From DATCSE01 sp036568605 (GTDB lineage Bacteria; Pseudomonadota; Gammaproteobacteria; Burkholderiales; Burkholderiaceae_C), in NCBI GenBank assembly GCA_036568605.1, contig DATCSE010000011.1, forward strand, positions 1 through 6,879: 6,879 nucleotides of DNA, given 5' to 3'. Positions within the stretch are counted from its first letter, which is position 1. Each line of letters starts with the position of its first letter. The translations under genes were made by a program, and so were the position numbers. This document shows positions 6,483 to 6,879 of the stretch, piece after piece. Under the pieces are notes generated by a model. The model saw only the letters and a program-made list of their open reading frames with translations, was not told the origin of the DNA and did no database searches.

Positions 6483-6879
6483 ATGAGTGCCTTGGCAAGT
6501 ATCGCTAGGATTTTCCTAGGGCGCGAAGCCCAGCTCTGGACTGGCACGCAGACCAATCAAAACAAACTGACACACTTGGCACAGTCACAACATCGCTTTC
6601 GCGCGGCCGTAACTTCGCCCACTGGTGACGAACGCTCACCCCCCAAGATTCTGGCCTTCGTGCTGCCACAATTCCATCGCATTGAAGAAAATGATCGATG
6701 GTGGGGCGAAGGCTTTACGGAATGGACGAACGTCCGGCGCGCGCGGCCCGTCGTCCCGGGCCACTACCAGCCGAGGGTCCCGGCCGGGAAACGCTACTAC
6801 GATCTGACCGATCCGGGAGTACTCGAGTGGCAGGCCAACCTCGCGCGTTCGTATGGGCTGCACGGGTTCTGCTACTACC
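6483..6879 (+). CDS. WbsX-like (GH99-like) glycan protein, N-terminal part, cut by window edge
   Basis: The frame is open from 6384 to the right edge; the first ATG is at 6483, giving 132 complete codons. From residue 55 the sequence matches the start of WbsX-type, GH99-like proteins: KILAFVLPQFHRIEENDRWW (55-74), GEGFTEWTNV (75-84), PVVPGHYQPRVPA (89-101), RYYDLTDPGVLEWQANLAR (104-122) and YGLHGFCYY (124-132). Such proteins are widespread in O-antigen, capsule and rhamnan clusters. They are usually annotated as glycosyltransferases, although the domain resembles an endo-mannosidase family, so the reaction is uncertain. Residues 1-54 match nothing I recognise and use codons rare in the neighbouring genes (AGG, CTA, TTG, TCA, ACA). 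No Shine-Dalgarno precedes the ATG at a useful distance; GGGAG at 6456-6460 is too far upstream. The start is therefore tentative, while the domain call is secure. Most of the protein lies beyond the window. Confidence 0.85.
   Translation, partial: MSALASIARIFLGREAQLWTGTQTNQNKLTHLAQSQHRFRAAVTSPTGDERSPPKILAFVLPQFHRIEENDRWWGEGFTEWTNVRRARPVVPGHYQPRVPAGKRYYDLTDPGVLEWQANLARSYGLHGFCYY
6505..6519. repeat. Small perfect inverted repeat (6-bp arms, 3-bp loop)
   Basis: CTAGGA and TCCTAG are perfect reverse complements separated by TTT. The hairpin is short, has no T-run after it, and sits in the unusual low-GC N-terminal segment assigned to the WbsX-like gene. It could be chance, a protein-binding site, or a hint that translation really starts downstream. 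Confidence 0.35.

Noticed and set aside
6338..6556. A 72-codon minus-strand open frame in the low-GC region upstream of the DUF5672 gene
   Set aside because: There is no recognisable motif and no ribosome-binding site, and it overlaps the probable N-terminus of the WbsX-like gene; a real small gene is not excluded but is unsupported.
1..6879. Search by eye for CRISPR repeats, insertion-sequence ends, tRNA genes, integrase sites and riboswitches
   Set aside because: No spaced direct repeats, terminal inverted repeats with a transposase, cloverleaf arms or conserved aptamer segments were visible.

Overview
The window is about 70% GC over most of its length. The dense gene packing, the protein families and the codon use suggest a high-GC Gram-negative bacterium, most likely a betaproteobacterium of the order Burkholderiales. 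That placement is inferred from composition and gene content; nothing here fixes a species. The content is a lipopolysaccharide (LPS) or surface-glycan locus made of sugar transferases around a lipid A flippase. I see no tRNA, rRNA, CRISPR array, insertion sequence or phage gene.

Layout from left to right. (1) Positions 1-549, minus strand: the N-terminal 183 residues of a WaaE-like family 2 glycosyltransferase, cut by the window edge. (2) Positions 550-603: a 54-bp divergent gap with possible back-to-back -10 elements. (3) Positions 604-5318, plus strand: a tight four-gene block. It holds the MsbA lipid flippase, an AhpD-like CxxC peroxidase-related enzyme, a family 9 (heptosyltransferase-type) glycosyltransferase and a family 4 glycosyltransferase. 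Two junctions are 4-bp ATGA stop/start overlaps and the third gap is 13 bp, so this is almost certainly one transcript. (4) Positions 5279-6322, minus strand: a DUF5672 protein whose 3' end overlaps the family 4 gene tail-to-tail by 40 bp. (5) Positions 6323-6482: an intergenic stretch of lower GC. (6) Positions 6483-6879, plus strand: the start of a WbsX-like (GH99-like) glycan protein, cut by the right edge.

Taken together, the GT2, GT9 and GT4 enzymes would build core or outer glycan on a lipid carrier at the inner face of the cytoplasmic membrane, and MsbA would flip the lipid A-core product to the periplasmic side. DUF5672 and WbsX-like proteins commonly accompany such transferases in surface-polysaccharide clusters, but their reactions here cannot be stated. 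The AhpD-like enzyme is the functional outsider of the operon.

I did not find a convincing new multi-gene system. The best leads are the redox enzyme coupled translationally to msbA, a family 9 transferase with a long N-terminal extension, the DUF5672 gene with its convergent overlap, and a sharp drop to about 51% GC at 6361-6600 that leads into a WbsX-like gene with an atypical N-terminus.
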